NCBI RefSeq assembly: GCF_020873875.1 | Contig: NZ_JAHWGU010000001.1 | Span: 594,346 to 658,345 of the forward strand | Direction of reading: 5' to 3' | Origin: Actinoplanes sp. DH11 | GTDB lineage: Bacteria > Actinomycetota > Actinomycetes > Mycobacteriales > Micromonosporaceae | Length of the DNA: 64,000 bases | Shown here: in pieces, positions 15,867 to 25,150 of the stretch | Layout of the letters: each line of letters opens with the position of its first letter | Position numbering within the stretch: the stretch's first letter is position 1 | Notes under the pieces: generated by a model | What the model was told of the DNA's origin: nothing | The model's input: the letters and a program-made list of their open reading frames with translations, nothing else | Databases searched by the model: none | Translations under genes and position numbers: made by a program

Positions 15867-15872
15867 ATCGTA
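15867..15872 (-). promoter_or_regulatory. Leaderless -10 element TACGAT
   Basis: TACGAT on the minus strand, 6 nt before GTG 15860 of the mannosyltransferase gene. Confidence 0.5.
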
Positions 15873-15936
15873 GGCCCCACGCCTGAGAACTGATGCCCGC
15901 CGTCGCCGCGTCCTGTCATGTGATGGACTTTTCGCC

Positions 15937-16788
15937 ATGGCACGAGATGAAGACGGCAGCGGGCGGGTCGTGCTCGCGGGCGCGCCACTTGGCAACATCG
16001 GCGACGCCTCGGCACGGCTCCGCGAGGTCCTGGCCTCGGCCGATGTCATCGCCGCGGAGGACACCCGGCGGCTGAACCGGCTGGCCCGGGACCTCGGTGT
16101 CACGGTGCGCGGCCGGATCGTGTCCTACTTCGAGGGCAACGACGAACGGCGTACGCCCGAACTGGTCGAGGCGCTCGCCGCCGGCGCCGTGGTCGCGGTG
16201 GTCACGGACGGTGGCATGCCGAGCGTCTCCGACCCCGGGTACCGGCTGGTCCGGGCCGCGCTGGACGCCGGGTTCCCGGTGACGGCGGCGCCCGGGCCGA
16301 GCGCGGTCACCACCGCGCTGGCGCTTTCCGGGCTGCCCAGTGACAGGTTCGTCTTCGAGGGTTTCCTGCCGCGCACCGGCTCGGGTCGCCGGTCCCGGCT
16401 GCGCGAGCTCGCGGCCGAGCCGCGCACCCTCGTGTTCTTCGAGGCGCCGCACCGGATCGTGGGTGCGCTGGCCGATCTGGCGGCGACGTTCGGCGCGGAC
16501 CGGCCGGGCGCGATCTGCCGGGAGCTGACGAAGACGTACGAGGAGATCCGTCGCGGCACCCTCGGTGAGCTGGCCGAGCAGGCCGCCACGAACGAGCCGC
16601 GCGGCGAGATCACCCTGGTGGTGGCGGGCGCGCCGGTCGTGCCGGCGACGGTCCCGGACGACGAGGAGCTGCGCGCGGCGGTGGCCGGGCGGGAGGGCGC
16701 CGGTCTTTCGCGGCGGGACGCGATCCAGGCGGTGGCCGACGAGTACGGGCTGAAGAAGCGGGACGTCTACAACATCGTCCACAGCTAG
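15937..16788 (+). CDS. rsmI: 16S rRNA (cytidine-1402-2'-O)-methyltransferase
   Basis: SAM-dependent enzyme that 2'-O-methylates C1402 in the 16S decoding centre. The 283-residue protein shows the tetrapyrrole-methylase-fold motifs of RsmI: LAGAPLGNIGDAS, VIAAEDTRRLNRL, VVTDGGMPSVSDPGYRLV, AAPGPSAVTTALALSGLPSD and VFFEAPHRI, plus the C-terminal helical domain ending with the GLKKRDVYN segment. Length is normal. It is divergent from the mannosyltransferase and convergent with the next membrane gene. A 15-bp duplication (16774-16788 and 16789-16803) repeats its last codons just after the stop. Confidence 0.95.
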   Translation: MARDEDGSGRVVLAGAPLGNIGDASARLREVLASADVIAAEDTRRLNRLARDLGVTVRGRIVSYFEGNDERRTPELVEALAAGAVVAVVTDGGMPSVSDPGYRLVRAALDAGFPVTAAPGPSAVTTALALSGLPSDRFVFEGFLPRTGSGRRSRLRELAAEPRTLVFFEAPHRIVGALADLAATFGADRPGAICRELTKTYEEIRRGTLGELAEQAATNEPRGEITLVVAGAPVVPATVPDDEELRAAVAGREGAGLSRRDAIQAVADEYGLKKRDVYNIVHS

Positions 16789-16803
16789 ATCGTCCACAGC
16801 TAG
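16774..16803. repeat. 15-bp tandem duplication at rsmI stop
   Basis: ATCGTCCACAGCTAG occurs twice back to back. The first copy ends in the rsmI TAG; the second supplies the stop codon of the convergent membrane-protein gene. Confidence 0.9.
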
Positions 16804-17771
16804 TAGGCGGCCACCAGGAAGCAGAGCAGGAGCAGCACGGGCGCGGCGAAGCTGAGCAGCACGGCGCGGCGGCGCTTCATGTGCGACTCGAGCCGGTTGG
16901 CGCCGGTGGCCTGCGCGATGCCGTGACCGCAGATCAGCACGAGCAGGAAGCCGAGCACCCAGCGCAGGTGCACGATCGTGCCGGTCGGGCCGGCGTAGGC
17001 CTGGTCGCTGCCGGGGCTGACCATCCGGGCCGGTGTGACGGCGCCCGGCGTGCGGCCGTCGCCGGAGATGCCCAGCAGGGCCACGGGGGAGACCGTGCGG
17101 CCGTCGGCGCTGGTGAACCGGCCGACGCAGCGCTGGGTGAGTCCGTCGCCGCGGCAGTGCTCGGTGGTGGCGTACCCCTTGTCGCCGTGCCCGGTGGCGA
17201 GCCAGAACGGCTCGGCGCTGACCCACCCGAAGAACGCCGCCACCAGGCTCAGCGCGACGAGGGCGAGGAGGGGCGCCGCCGGGTTGCCGACCGGTGGGCG
17301 GCGCCGCGGCGTGGCCTGGTGCGTCACCGGCCGGGACGCCTCCGCCTCCGCCCGCTCGGCCGCCTCGGCCTTCGCCCGGTCGGCCTCGCTGAGCCAGAAC
17401 GGCGAGTTCTCCATCCGTTCCAGGCGGGCCTCCACCGCGGGGGGCACCGGGACATCGGGGCGCGGGCGCTGGGTGTCCAGGACCACGGTGGGCCGGTTGC
17501 GGTCGGTGGGTGGCTGGTCCGCCACCCCTTCGAGTACGGCCGGAGCGGCGTCCCGCCCGTCCGGCTCGATGATCATGAGTTCGCCGGCGGTGGCGAGCCG
17601 TGAGCCCTCGGTCAGGTCGCGTGCCGCGGCCGCGCGGGCGTCCACCTGTGCCTCGGCCGGCGGCACCTGATCGTGGCGGCCTCGCCACCAGGCGGCCCCG
17701 GGGTCGGCGAGGGTCCAGGGATTGTCCTGGTCGCCCGGCGTTCCTCCGGGCTGCGGCGCGTCTCCGGTCAC
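16800..17771 (-). CDS. Hypothetical three-TM membrane protein
   Basis: Unrecognised 323-residue protein. Residues 1-160 are hydrophilic and charged (WTLADPGAAWWRGRHDQVPP near the start, ENSPFWLSEADRAKAEA later), so probably cytosolic. TM1 (LLALVALSLVAAFFGWVSA) is followed by an extracytoplasmic stretch with two cysteines that could form a disulfide (TTEHCRGDGLTQRCVG). Two closely spaced TMs end the protein (WVLGFLLVLICGHGIA and VLLSFAAPVLLLLCFLVAAY). Start GTG 17771. It converges on rsmI with only 11 nt between stops and is divergent from metG. No enzymatic motif is visible. Confidence 0.75.
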   Translation of the reverse strand: MTGDAPQPGGTPGDQDNPWTLADPGAAWWRGRHDQVPPAEAQVDARAAAARDLTEGSRLATAGELMIIEPDGRDAAPAVLEGVADQPPTDRNRPTVVLDTQRPRPDVPVPPAVEARLERMENSPFWLSEADRAKAEAAERAEAEASRPVTHQATPRRRPPVGNPAAPLLALVALSLVAAFFGWVSAEPFWLATGHGDKGYATTEHCRGDGLTQRCVGRFTSADGRTVSPVALLGISGDGRTPGAVTPARMVSPGSDQAYAGPTGTIVHLRWVLGFLLVLICGHGIAQATGANRLESHMKRRRAVLLSFAAPVLLLLCFLVAAY

Positions 17772-17889
17772 TGGATCATTGAACGCCCCGGTGCGCCGTG
17801 GATCGCGTCACACATGGGGTGTGTCGTGACAATTTGGGCGGGCGGCACGCCGCGTGGCAATCCGTTCGCGGCGCAGCGGAGGCAATCAC

Positions 17890-17895
17890 TACGCT
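17890..17895 (+). promoter_or_regulatory. Leaderless -10 element TACGCT
   Basis: TACGCT 7 nt before ATG 17903; decides the metG start against an upstream in-frame ATG (17798). Confidence 0.55.
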
Positions 17896-17902
17896 TTACC
17901 TC

Positions 17903-19705
17903 ATGAGTCACGTTCTTGCCGCGGTCGCCTGGCCTTATGCCAACGGCCCGCGCCACATCGGTCATGTTTCCGGCTTCGGGGTGCCGTCCGACGTCTTCAG
18001 CCGGTACATGCGGATGGCCGGACACGACGTGCTCATGGTCTCCGGGACCGACGAGCACGGCACACCCATCCAGGTGCAGGCCGACGCCGACGGGGTGACC
18101 CCGCGCGAGCTCGCCGACCGGTACAACCGGGTGATCGTCGAGGACCTGCACGGCCTCGGGCTCTCCTACGACCTGTTCACCCGGACCACGACCCGCAACC
18201 ACTACGCCGTGGTGCAGCAGCTGTTCGAGGGCCTGCACGCGAACGGCTACATCGTCGCGCGGACCACGCTCGGTGCGATCTCGCCGTCCACCGGCCGCAC
18301 CCTGCCCGACCGCTACATCGAGGGCACCTGCCCGATCTGCGGTTACGAGGGCGCCCGCGGCGACCAGTGCGACAACTGCGGCAACCAGCTCGACCCGGAG
18401 CAGCTGATCAACCCGCGTTCCCGGATCAACGGCGAGACCCCGCAGTTCGTCGAGACCGAGCACTTCTTCCTGGACCTGCCGGCCTTCGCCGAGGCGATCG
18501 GCTCCTGGCTGGACCACCGGGAGAACTGGCGGCCCAACGGCCTCAAGTTCTCCCGCAACCTGCTCGACGACCTCCAGCCGCGGGCGATCACCCGGGACCT
18601 GGAGTGGGGCGTGCCGATCCCGCTCGACGGCTGGCGCGACCGCAACGACAAGCGGATCTACGTCTGGTTCGACGCGGTCATCGGTTACCTGTCGGCGTCG
18701 GTCGAGTGGGCCCGCCGCACCGGCGACCCGCAGGCCTGGCGCAAGTGGTGGTCCGCCGACGGTGAGGGCAAGGACGCCTCGGCCTACTACTTCATGGGCA
18801 AGGACAACATCGTCTTCCACTCGGTGATCTGGCCGGCGCTGCTGCTGGGCTACTCCGGCGAGGGTGACAAGGGCGGCCAGGCCGGCGAGTTCGGCAAGCT
18901 GAACCTGCCGACCGAGGTGGTGTCCAGCGAGTACCTGACGATGGAGGGCAAGAAGTTCTCCTCGTCGCGGCGGGTCGTCATCTACGTGCGCGACTTCCTG
19001 GAGCGCTACGACGCCGACGCCCTGCGGTACTTCATCGCGGCCGCCGGGCCGGAGTCCAACGACACCGACTTCACCTGGTCCGAGTTCGTCCGGCGCAACA
19101 ACGACGAGCTGGTGGCCGGCTGGGGCAACCTGGTGAACCGGTCGATCTCGATGGCGGCGAAGAACTTCGGCGAGATCCCGGCCGCCGGCCCGCTCACGCC
19201 GGAGGACGAGGCCCTGCTGGCGGTGGCCCGCGAGGGTTTCGGCACGGTCGGCGAGCTGATCCGCAAGCACCGGCAGAAGGCGGCGATCGGCGAGGCGATG
19301 CGGGTGGTCGCCGAGGCCAACAAGTACCTGTCGGAGCAGGCGCCGTGGAAGCTCAAGTCCGAGGCGGACAAGCCGCGGCAGGCGACCGTCCTGCATGTCG
19401 CGCTCCAGGTGGTCAGCGACGCCAACACGCTGCTCACGCCGTTCCTGCCGCACTCCGCGCAGAAGGTGTTCGAGCTGCTCGGCGGCGTCGGCGTGCACGC
19501 GCCGATGCCGGAGATCGTGGAGGTCGACGATCTGGACGGCGGCCCGGCCTACCCGGTGCTGATGGGTGACTACACGGCCGGCGCCCGCTGGGAGTCCGTA
19601 CCCCTCGTGGCGGGCACCCCGCTCGCGACGCCGAAGCCGGTGTTCAAGAAGCTGGAACCGTCCGTGGTGGACGAGGAGCTGGCCCGCCTGGGCGGGGAGT
19701 CCTGA
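17903..19705 (+). CDS. metG: Methionyl-tRNA synthetase
   Basis: Class I aminoacyl-tRNA synthetase charging tRNA-Met. The 600-residue protein has HIGH at 18-21, the KMSKS-type loop as KKFSSSR at about 350, and a zinc knuckle region [17 protein letters not shown] near 143, so it belongs to the MetG type with zinc in the connective domain. WFDAVIGYL and the helical anticodon-binding domain ([15 protein letters not shown]) are present. It lacks the C-terminal tRNA-binding EMAP-like domain seen in some MetG proteins. Homology starts at [16 protein letters not shown], agreeing with the leaderless -10 box. A hairpin at 19728-19768 follows. Confidence 0.96.
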   Translation: MSHVLAAVAWPYANGPRHIGHVSGFGVPSDVFSRYMRMAGHDVLMVSGTDEHGTPIQVQADADGVTPRELADRYNRVIVEDLHGLGLSYDLFTRTTTRNHYAVVQQLFEGLHANGYIVARTTLGAISPSTGRTLPDRYIEGTCPICGYEGARGDQCDNCGNQLDPEQLINPRSRINGETPQFVETEHFFLDLPAFAEAIGSWLDHRENWRPNGLKFSRNLLDDLQPRAITRDLEWGVPIPLDGWRDRNDKRIYVWFDAVIGYLSASVEWARRTGDPQAWRKWWSADGEGKDASAYYFMGKDNIVFHSVIWPALLLGYSGEGDKGGQAGEFGKLNLPTEVVSSEYLTMEGKKFSSSRRVVIYVRDFLERYDADALRYFIAAAGPESNDTDFTWSEFVRRNNDELVAGWGNLVNRSISMAAKNFGEIPAAGPLTPEDEALLAVAREGFGTVGELIRKHRQKAAIGEAMRVVAEANKYLSEQAPWKLKSEADKPRQATVLHVALQVVSDANTLLTPFLPHSAQKVFELLGGVGVHAPMPEIVEVDDLDGGPAYPVLMGDYTAGARWESVPLVAGTPLATPKPVFKKLEPSVVDEELARLGGES

Positions 19706-19727
19706 CGCCGCGACCGTAAATATCCGC

Positions 19728-19768
19728 CGATGCCCGCCGATGTCCATTCGTGACAGCGGCGGGCATCG
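19728..19768 (+). terminator. Probable metG terminator
   Basis: CGATGCCCGCCG (19728-19739) pairs perfectly with CGGCGGGCATCG (19757-19768) over a 17-nt loop. No U-tract follows. Confidence 0.6.
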
Positions 19769-19800
19769 TCGTCGATGGCGAAGATCGCAGCGAAACAGTG

Positions 19801-19828
19801 TTGATCGAAGTCCGCAAGATCAGATACG
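19801..19828 (+). promoter_or_regulatory. Possible promoter of the PKD gene pair
   Basis: TTGATC (19801-19806) and GATACG (19823-19828) separated by 16 nt resemble -35 and -10 boxes, about 113 nt before the first PKD start. Confidence 0.35.
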
Positions 19829-19941
19829 GTCACGTCCACCACGGGGGAACGTGTTCGTATCGTCGCTCCGGTCGCGTAGCGACGCGGAGCCCGCGATGAC
19901 CCATGCCTTCCTTCGGTGGCCGATTCATCGAAGGAGCACCA

Positions 19942-20979
19942 GTGAAACGCACCCTCCTCACGGCCATCGTCAGCGGCGCGCTCGTCGCCGGCGGCGCTCT
20001 GCACGCGTCGCCCGCGCTCGCCGTCGACCCGGACACCAAGGCGCCGACCGGGTCCTTCCGGCTCGGCCCGACCTCGGTCTGGACCGGTCAGAAGATCACC
20101 TTCAGTCAGAGCGCCGGCGAGTACGCCGACGACCGGGACGCGGACGCCGCCATCACCCGGAAGATCAACTGGGGTGACGGCACCAGCACCACGCTCGCCG
20201 CGAGCGCCACCGGCTACGCCAAGAAGTACACCCGGGCCGGCCGGTTCACCGTCACCGAGACGCTCACCGACTCCAGCCGCAACAGCTGGACCACCCCGGG
20301 CCGGACGGTCACGGTGGCACTGCCGGCCGCGTACGGCGTCAGCAAGAAGACCGTCTACCAGGGTGAGCGGTTCTTCGTGAACATCACCAAGGTGCAGTCC
20401 GGCACCACGAAGATCGCCCTGGACTGGGGTGACGGCTACCAGGACACCCTCAAGGGCCAGAACCAGTCGCTGCCCGGCGTGATCCTGTACCGCAAGGGCA
20501 CCAAGACGAAGATCAGCGGCAAGGTGCCGATGCGGATCGCCTTCGCCAACAAGAACGGCTCGACCGGCTGGCTGCCGCTCGCCACGCTGACCGTGGTCAA
20601 GGACAGCACCAAGCCGAAGCTGACGATCACGAAGCCGAAGAACGCCAACCGGATCAGCTCCTGGCGCACGGTCCGCGGCACGGTCGCCGACAAGCAGGCC
20701 GGCCCCGGCTTCGTGGGCGCCACCGTCGTCCGCATCACCACCTCTGGCAAGTACTACTGCCTCACCCCGAAGAAGAAGTGGAAGCGGTACACCACCGACG
20801 CGCAGTTCGGGAAGTACTGCGGCACCGCGAAGAACGCGGCGAAGGTGGCCAAGGGCAAGTGGACGCTGAAGGTGCCCGCCGGCATCACCAAGGGCAAGGT
20901 TGTCGTCGTCGCCTGGACCTACGACCGGGCCGGCAACTACACCGGCGCCGAACGCACCGCCAAGATCACTCGCAAGTAG
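19942..20979 (+). CDS. Secreted PKD-like protein, copy 1
   Basis: 345-residue exported protein with a Sec signal peptide (VKRTLLTAIVSGALVAGGAL, cleavage near SPALA). The mature part begins with a PKD-like region: INWGDGTSTTLAAS is the WGDG turn typical of PKD folds, then AGRFTVTETLTDSSRNSWT. A second WGDG occurs in IALDWGDGYQDTL. The C-terminal half is Lys-rich, with VVRITTSGKYYCLTPKKKWK and a likely disulfide pair of cysteines, and ends with a VPAGITKGK-type beta domain. Role is likely extracellular binding or matrix. Start GTG 19942 has AAGGAG at ideal spacing. It is followed after 26 nt by a paralogue with the same layout. Confidence 0.85.
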   Translation: MKRTLLTAIVSGALVAGGALHASPALAVDPDTKAPTGSFRLGPTSVWTGQKITFSQSAGEYADDRDADAAITRKINWGDGTSTTLAASATGYAKKYTRAGRFTVTETLTDSSRNSWTTPGRTVTVALPAAYGVSKKTVYQGERFFVNITKVQSGTTKIALDWGDGYQDTLKGQNQSLPGVILYRKGTKTKISGKVPMRIAFANKNGSTGWLPLATLTVVKDSTKPKLTITKPKNANRISSWRTVRGTVADKQAGPGFVGATVVRITTSGKYYCLTPKKKWKRYTTDAQFGKYCGTAKNAAKVAKGKWTLKVPAGITKGKVVVVAWTYDRAGNYTGAERTAKITRK

Positions 20980-21005
20980 ACCGGGCTCCCGAAGGAAACG
21001 CCACT

Positions 21006-22202
21006 GTGAAACCACGTCTCTCGCGCCCGCTGCTCGCCGCCGTCGTCGGTGGCGCCGTCCTGGCGGGTGGCACCGTCCTCGCACCACCGGCCCAGGCGGC
21101 GCCGGTGGGCGGCGGAGCCGACAACGGCTACCGCACCACCGCGCCGGCCGAGGCGCCGGACGTCCCGGCGCAGGCCACCGGCACGGACCCGGCCCCGGCC
21201 GCCGCGGCCACCACGCCGCCCGCGGCCGCGGCGGTACCGCCGGTGACCGTGCCGGACACCGAGAAGCCGAAGGGCTCCTTCCGGCTCAGCGCGACCTCGC
21301 TCTGGATCGGACAGAAGGTCACACTCGGCCAGAACGCCAACGAGTACAGCGACAACGTCGACCCGGACGCGTACCTCACCCGGAAGATCAGCTGGGGTGA
21401 CGGCACGACCACGACGCTCGCCGCCAACGCGACCTTCGCCACGAAGCAGTACGCCCGGACCGGCCGATTCACCGTCACCGAGACGATCACCGACCGGAGC
21501 GGCAACAGCTTCACCACCGCCGGCCGGGCGGTGACGCTGACGTCTCCGGGCAAGTTCTCGCTGAGCAGGTACACCGTCTACCAGGGCGCGCCGTTCACGG
21601 TGAACTTCGCGGGCATCCCGGCCGGGACCACGAAGATCCGGCTGGACTGGGGCGACGGCTGGCTCAGCGACCACGCCGCCTCGGAGAAGTCGGTGCGTGG
21701 GCTCATCCTGTACCGCAAGAACACCAGCAGCAAGATCAGCGGCAAGGTGACCCTGCGGGCCCAGCTGTTCAACAAGTACGGCCCGACCAGCTGGCTCAAG
21801 GTCGGCACCACGAACGTCCTGAAGGACAAGTGGAAGCCGAAGTTGACGATCACCAAGCCGAAGAACCCGAACCGGATCAGCTCCTGGAAGACCGTCCGGG
21901 GGACGATCAGCGACAAGGGCGCCGGCGTCCGCTTCGTGGGCGTCACCGTCGTGCGGGTCACCACCTCGGGCAAGTACTACTGCCTCACCCCGAAGAAGAA
22001 GTGGAAGCGCTACACCACCGAGGAGCAGCTCTTCAAGTACTGCGAGACCGGGAAGAACGCGGCGAAGGTGTCCAAGGGCAAGTGGTCCCTGAAGGTGCCC
22101 GCCGGCATCACCAAGGGCCGGATCGTGGTCCTGCCCTGGGCGTACGACCGTGCTGACAACTACGCCGACACGTACCGCGGGTTCAAGATCACTCGCAAGT
22201 GA
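21006..22202 (+). CDS. Secreted PKD-like protein, copy 2
   Basis: 398-residue paralogue of the preceding gene and probably co-transcribed with it. The signal peptide (RPLLAAVVGGAVLAGGTVLA) ends near AQA. It then has an Ala/Pro/Thr linker of about 55 residues absent from copy 1 before the shared body: DTEKPKGSFRLS, ISWGDGTTTTLAAN, IRLDWGDGWLSDH, KLTITKPKNPNRISSWKTVR, and the Tyr/Lys block with KYYCLTPKKKWKRYTT. Blocks are largely identical between copies, pointing to tandem duplication followed by linker gain or loss. Start GTG 21006 has GAAGGA upstream. Confidence 0.85.
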   Translation: MKPRLSRPLLAAVVGGAVLAGGTVLAPPAQAAPVGGGADNGYRTTAPAEAPDVPAQATGTDPAPAAAATTPPAAAAVPPVTVPDTEKPKGSFRLSATSLWIGQKVTLGQNANEYSDNVDPDAYLTRKISWGDGTTTTLAANATFATKQYARTGRFTVTETITDRSGNSFTTAGRAVTLTSPGKFSLSRYTVYQGAPFTVNFAGIPAGTTKIRLDWGDGWLSDHAASEKSVRGLILYRKNTSSKISGKVTLRAQLFNKYGPTSWLKVGTTNVLKDKWKPKLTITKPKNPNRISSWKTVRGTISDKGAGVRFVGVTVVRVTTSGKYYCLTPKKKWKRYTTEEQLFKYCETGKNAAKVSKGKWSLKVPAGITKGRIVVLPWAYDRADNYADTYRGFKITRK

Positions 22203-22236
22203 TCGCAGCGGGGGCCGGCTCCGGCCGGTCCCCGTC

Positions 22237-23271
22237 TCACAGCGAGTAGGCGATGTCCGCGATGTGGTGGTCGGCCAGCTCGTCCACCGGTGCCCACGCC
22301 TCGTAGACGCCGCGCTCGTAACAGCGGGCCCCGGTGGTGCCGATGCCGTCCACCTCGGGCCGGACCAGCCGCAGCCGGGCCCAGGTCTCGTCGCGCTGGA
22401 GCACCCAGGCCGCCACGCCGCGCCACATCGCCTGCTCGGCCCGGCGGCTCAGGGTCTGCACCGGGTACCGGGCCGCGCGGGTCAGCGCCCGCACCCGGAA
22501 CTCGCCGGGCGGGTCGGCGACCGCCTCGTACTCCTTGTCGTCGATCCGCCCCACCAGCCGCGCCGACCCGGCCGCGGTGCACGGCACGTACTCCCGGTCG
22601 GGGCTGGCGCCGGGGATCTCGCCGAGCAGGTTCCGCCAGCGCGGGCCGGCCAGGCGCAGCCACCCGTGCTGCTCCGGCTGGTACGTGTACAGCACCACCT
22701 CGTCGCCGCCCGGCACGTACGCCAGCAGCTGGGCGTTCGCCGGCATCGGCAGATCGGCGAAACCGGCCGTCACGTACTCCGGGATGAGATCGTCGGTGCT
22801 CGGCGAGAAACCGGTGCCGAGAACCATCGCGCCGACCCGGGAGTGCGCCGGCAGCGCGGCCAGGCCGGGCTGCGCGGGACTCGCCGGCACCTCGTAGTCG
22901 ATCGGGTCGACGGCGCGCCAGCGCAGCGCGAACGTGACGGACGAGTCGCCGGCGCCGTCGGTGCGGAGCAGCGCCAGCTGGTCCGGCTCGCGCAGATGCG
23001 CGAGATCACAGGCGCGGTAGCAGAACCCGTAGGGCAGCCAGCCGCCGAGATGGCCGGCCACCTGCGCCGCGGAGAGCACCTTGATCATCCGAGTGCCCCG
23101 CCGGATCGCCGCCGTGGCCCGGATCCGGCGCAGGCCGGCATCCTCGCGGTACGACACCGACTGGCTCATCGACTGAACCTGCTGCCAGCTGAGATCCCGG
23201 CGCAGCGGTGCCATCAGGGGTGGGTCGAGCGGGTCGGCGCCCAGCTCGCTGTCCTCACCGATCACGGTCAC
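22237..23271 (-). CDS. Hypothetical protein
   Basis: 344-residue protein I do not recognise. It is soluble, with no signal peptide or TM. It has many Trp/Tyr/Arg residues (SWQQVQSMSQSVSYRED early, LGGWLPYGFCYRACDLAHLR, and a C-terminal GVYEAWAPVDELADHHIADI). Alternating hydrophobic strands suggest an all-beta or mixed fold; it may be two related halves, but I cannot show this. GTG 23271 is preferred over TTG 23280 because TAGGTT lies 7 nt upstream. The gene is divergent from tatD and convergent with the second PKD gene. Confidence 0.7.
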   Translation of the reverse strand: MTVIGEDSELGADPLDPPLMAPLRRDLSWQQVQSMSQSVSYREDAGLRRIRATAAIRRGTRMIKVLSAAQVAGHLGGWLPYGFCYRACDLAHLREPDQLALLRTDGAGDSSVTFALRWRAVDPIDYEVPASPAQPGLAALPAHSRVGAMVLGTGFSPSTDDLIPEYVTAGFADLPMPANAQLLAYVPGGDEVVLYTYQPEQHGWLRLAGPRWRNLLGEIPGASPDREYVPCTAAGSARLVGRIDDKEYEAVADPPGEFRVRALTRAARYPVQTLSRRAEQAMWRGVAAWVLQRDETWARLRLVRPEVDGIGTTGARCYERGVYEAWAPVDELADHHIADIAYSL

Positions 23272-23278
23272 GCGGCGC

Positions 23279-23284
23279 AACCTA
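23279..23284 (-). promoter_or_regulatory. Leaderless -10 element TAGGTT
   Basis: TAGGTT on the minus strand, 7 nt before GTG 23271. Confidence 0.5.
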
Positions 23285-23350
23285 AGTGACTACGGTGGAT
23301 AACCGGTGAACGCGCGGTTACCGAAAAAAGCGCCGTGCACAATGTCTCAC

Positions 23351-24235
23351 ATGTCTTCACCCTCCGAGTCCCGCCGGGCCAAGGCGGCCCGCCGCGCCGG
23401 CGAGTTCCCGCCCGCACCCGAGCCGCTCGCCGTCCCGGTCTTCGACAGTCACACCCACCTCGACCTGACCGTCCAGGAGGCCGGCGTGCCCGGCGACGGC
23501 GATGGCGACCCGGTCGAGGCGCTGATCGCCGCGGCCGCGAAGAGCGGTGTGGACCGGCTCGTGCAGGTGGGCGTGGACGTGGCGTCGTCCCGGTGGGGCG
23601 CCGACGCCGCCGACCGGCACCCGGCCCTGCTGGCCGCGGTGGCGCTGCACCCGAACGAGGCGCCCCGGCTGTCCGATCTGGACGAGGCGCTGCGGGAGAT
23701 CGAGGCGCTCGCGGCCCGGCCCCGGGTGCGGGGGATCGGCGAGACCGGGATGGACACGTTCCGCACCGGCGACGAGGGCCGTGCGGCGCAGGAGGCGAGC
23801 TTCCGGGCGCACATCGCGATCGCGAAGCGGTACGGCAAGGCGCTGATCATCCACGACCGGGACGCCCATGACGACGTGCTGCGGATCCTGGACTCGGAGG
23901 GCGCACCGGACACCGTGGTGATGCACTGCTTCTCCGGTGACGCCGCGTTCGCCGCCGAGTGCGTGCGCCGCGGGTTCCACCTGAGCTTCGCCGGCACTGT
24001 CACGTTCGCGAGCGCGGGCAACCTGCGCGAGGCGGCCGCGATCACCCCGCCGGAGCAGATGATGGTGGAGACCGACGCGCCCTATCTGACGCCCGTGCCG
24101 TACCGGGGGCGGCCGAACGCGTCGTACCTGATCCCGATCACGGTGCGGGCCCTGGCCGGGGCGCGCGGCGTCGACCTGGACGAGCTCTGCGGCACCATCT
24201 CGGCGACCGGGGAGCGGGTCTTCGGTCCGTGGTGA
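23351..24235 (+). CDS. TatD family metal-dependent hydrolase
   Basis: TIM-barrel deoxyribonuclease-type hydrolase of 294 residues. Metal-binding motifs follow in order: FDSHTHLDL (HxH), GIGETGMDTF (Glu), ALIIHDRDAHDD (His), MHCFSGDAAF (His) and VETDAPYLTPVPYRGRPN (Asp). The family includes 3'-5' DNases involved in repair and possibly tRNA or D-amino-acid chemistry. ATG 23342 and 23351 are both possible; 23351 was chosen because a CACAAT -10-like hexamer lies 7 nt upstream, as in trpS. The tatD-rsmA-ispE order is a conserved actinobacterial housekeeping cluster. Confidence 0.92.
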   Translation: MSSPSESRRAKAARRAGEFPPAPEPLAVPVFDSHTHLDLTVQEAGVPGDGDGDPVEALIAAAAKSGVDRLVQVGVDVASSRWGADAADRHPALLAAVALHPNEAPRLSDLDEALREIEALAARPRVRGIGETGMDTFRTGDEGRAAQEASFRAHIAIAKRYGKALIIHDRDAHDDVLRILDSEGAPDTVVMHCFSGDAAFAAECVRRGFHLSFAGTVTFASAGNLREAAAITPPEQMMVETDAPYLTPVPYRGRPNASYLIPITVRALAGARGVDLDELCGTISATGERVFGPW

Positions 24236-24246
24236 GCGGGCCGCTC

Positions 24247-24252
24247 TAGGCT
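24247..24252 (+). promoter_or_regulatory. Leaderless -10 element TAGGCT
   Basis: TAGGCT ends 7 nt before ATG 24260 and only 1 nt before the alternative ATG 24254, so it favours 24260 as the rsmA start. Confidence 0.5.
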
Positions 24253-24259
24253 CATGCCC

Positions 24260-25150
24260 ATGGCTGACACACTTCTCGGCCCGGCGGAGATCCGGGAACT
24301 CGCCGCACGCCTCGGCGTCGCGCCGACCAAGAAGCTCGGCCAGAACTTCCTGCACGACCCCAACACCATCCGGCGGATCGTCGCGGCGGCCGGCCTGCGC
24401 CCCGACGACGTGGCCCTCGAGGTCGGTCCCGGCCTGGGCTCGCTGACGCTGGGCCTGGTCGGCGCGGTCCGGCACGTGCACGCCGTGGAGATCGACCCGA
24501 CGCTCGCCGCGGCGCTGCCGGAGACGGTGGCCGCCGCGCACCTCACCGTGCACCCGGCCGACGCGCTGCGGGTCACCGGCGACCGGTTCGACCCGGCGCC
24601 GACCATGCTGGTGGCGAACCTGCCCTACAACGTCGCGGTGCCGGTGGTGCTGCACCTGCTCGCCGAGCTGCCCACCCTGCGCGGGGGCCTGGTCATGGTG
24701 CAGAAGGAGGTCGCCGACCGGCTCGTCGCCGGTCCCGGCTCGAAGGTGTACGGCGTGCCGTCGGTCAAGCTGGCCTGGTACGCCGAGGCCAAGTCCGCCG
24801 GCAAGGTGCCGCCCGCGGTGTTCTGGCCGGTGCCCAACGTGGATTCCGGCCTGGTCGCCTTCACCCGGCGCGAGCCGCCGGCCGGTGCCTCCCGCACGGA
24901 TGTCTTCGCGGTCGTCGACGCGGCCTTCGCCCAGCGCCGCAAGACGCTGCGCGCCGCCCTGGCCGGCTGGGCCGGCGGTCCGGACCGCGCCGAGCAGGTG
25001 CTGCGCGCGGCCGGGGTGAGCCCGCAGGCCCGGGGGGAGTCGCTCACGGTGGGCGAGTTCGCCGCGATCGCAGCGGCGGCCACACTGTCGGGGTCCGGCG
25101 GTAAGCTCAGCCCGTCGACCGGCGCGCAGCCTGAGGAGGTGGACTCGTGA
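24260..25150 (+). CDS. rsmA: 16S rRNA (adenine-1518/1519-N6)-dimethyltransferase
   Basis: KsgA-type enzyme dimethylating A1518 and A1519 near the 3' end of 16S rRNA, a late step in small-subunit assembly. The 296-residue protein has [18 protein letters not shown], the SAM-binding motif [19 protein letters not shown], and the catalytic [10 protein letters not shown]. The C-terminal helical domain contains [15 protein letters not shown]. Everything required is present. The TGA overlaps the next start (GTGA), so translation is coupled to the Uma2-type gene and, through it, to ispE. Confidence 0.95.
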   Translation: MADTLLGPAEIRELAARLGVAPTKKLGQNFLHDPNTIRRIVAAAGLRPDDVALEVGPGLGSLTLGLVGAVRHVHAVEIDPTLAAALPETVAAAHLTVHPADALRVTGDRFDPAPTMLVANLPYNVAVPVVLHLLAELPTLRGGLVMVQKEVADRLVAGPGSKVYGVPSVKLAWYAEAKSAGKVPPAVFWPVPNVDSGLVAFTRREPPAGASRTDVFAVVDAAFAQRRKTLRAALAGWAGGPDRAEQVLRAAGVSPQARGESLTVGEFAAIAAAATLSGSGGKLSPSTGAQPEEVDS

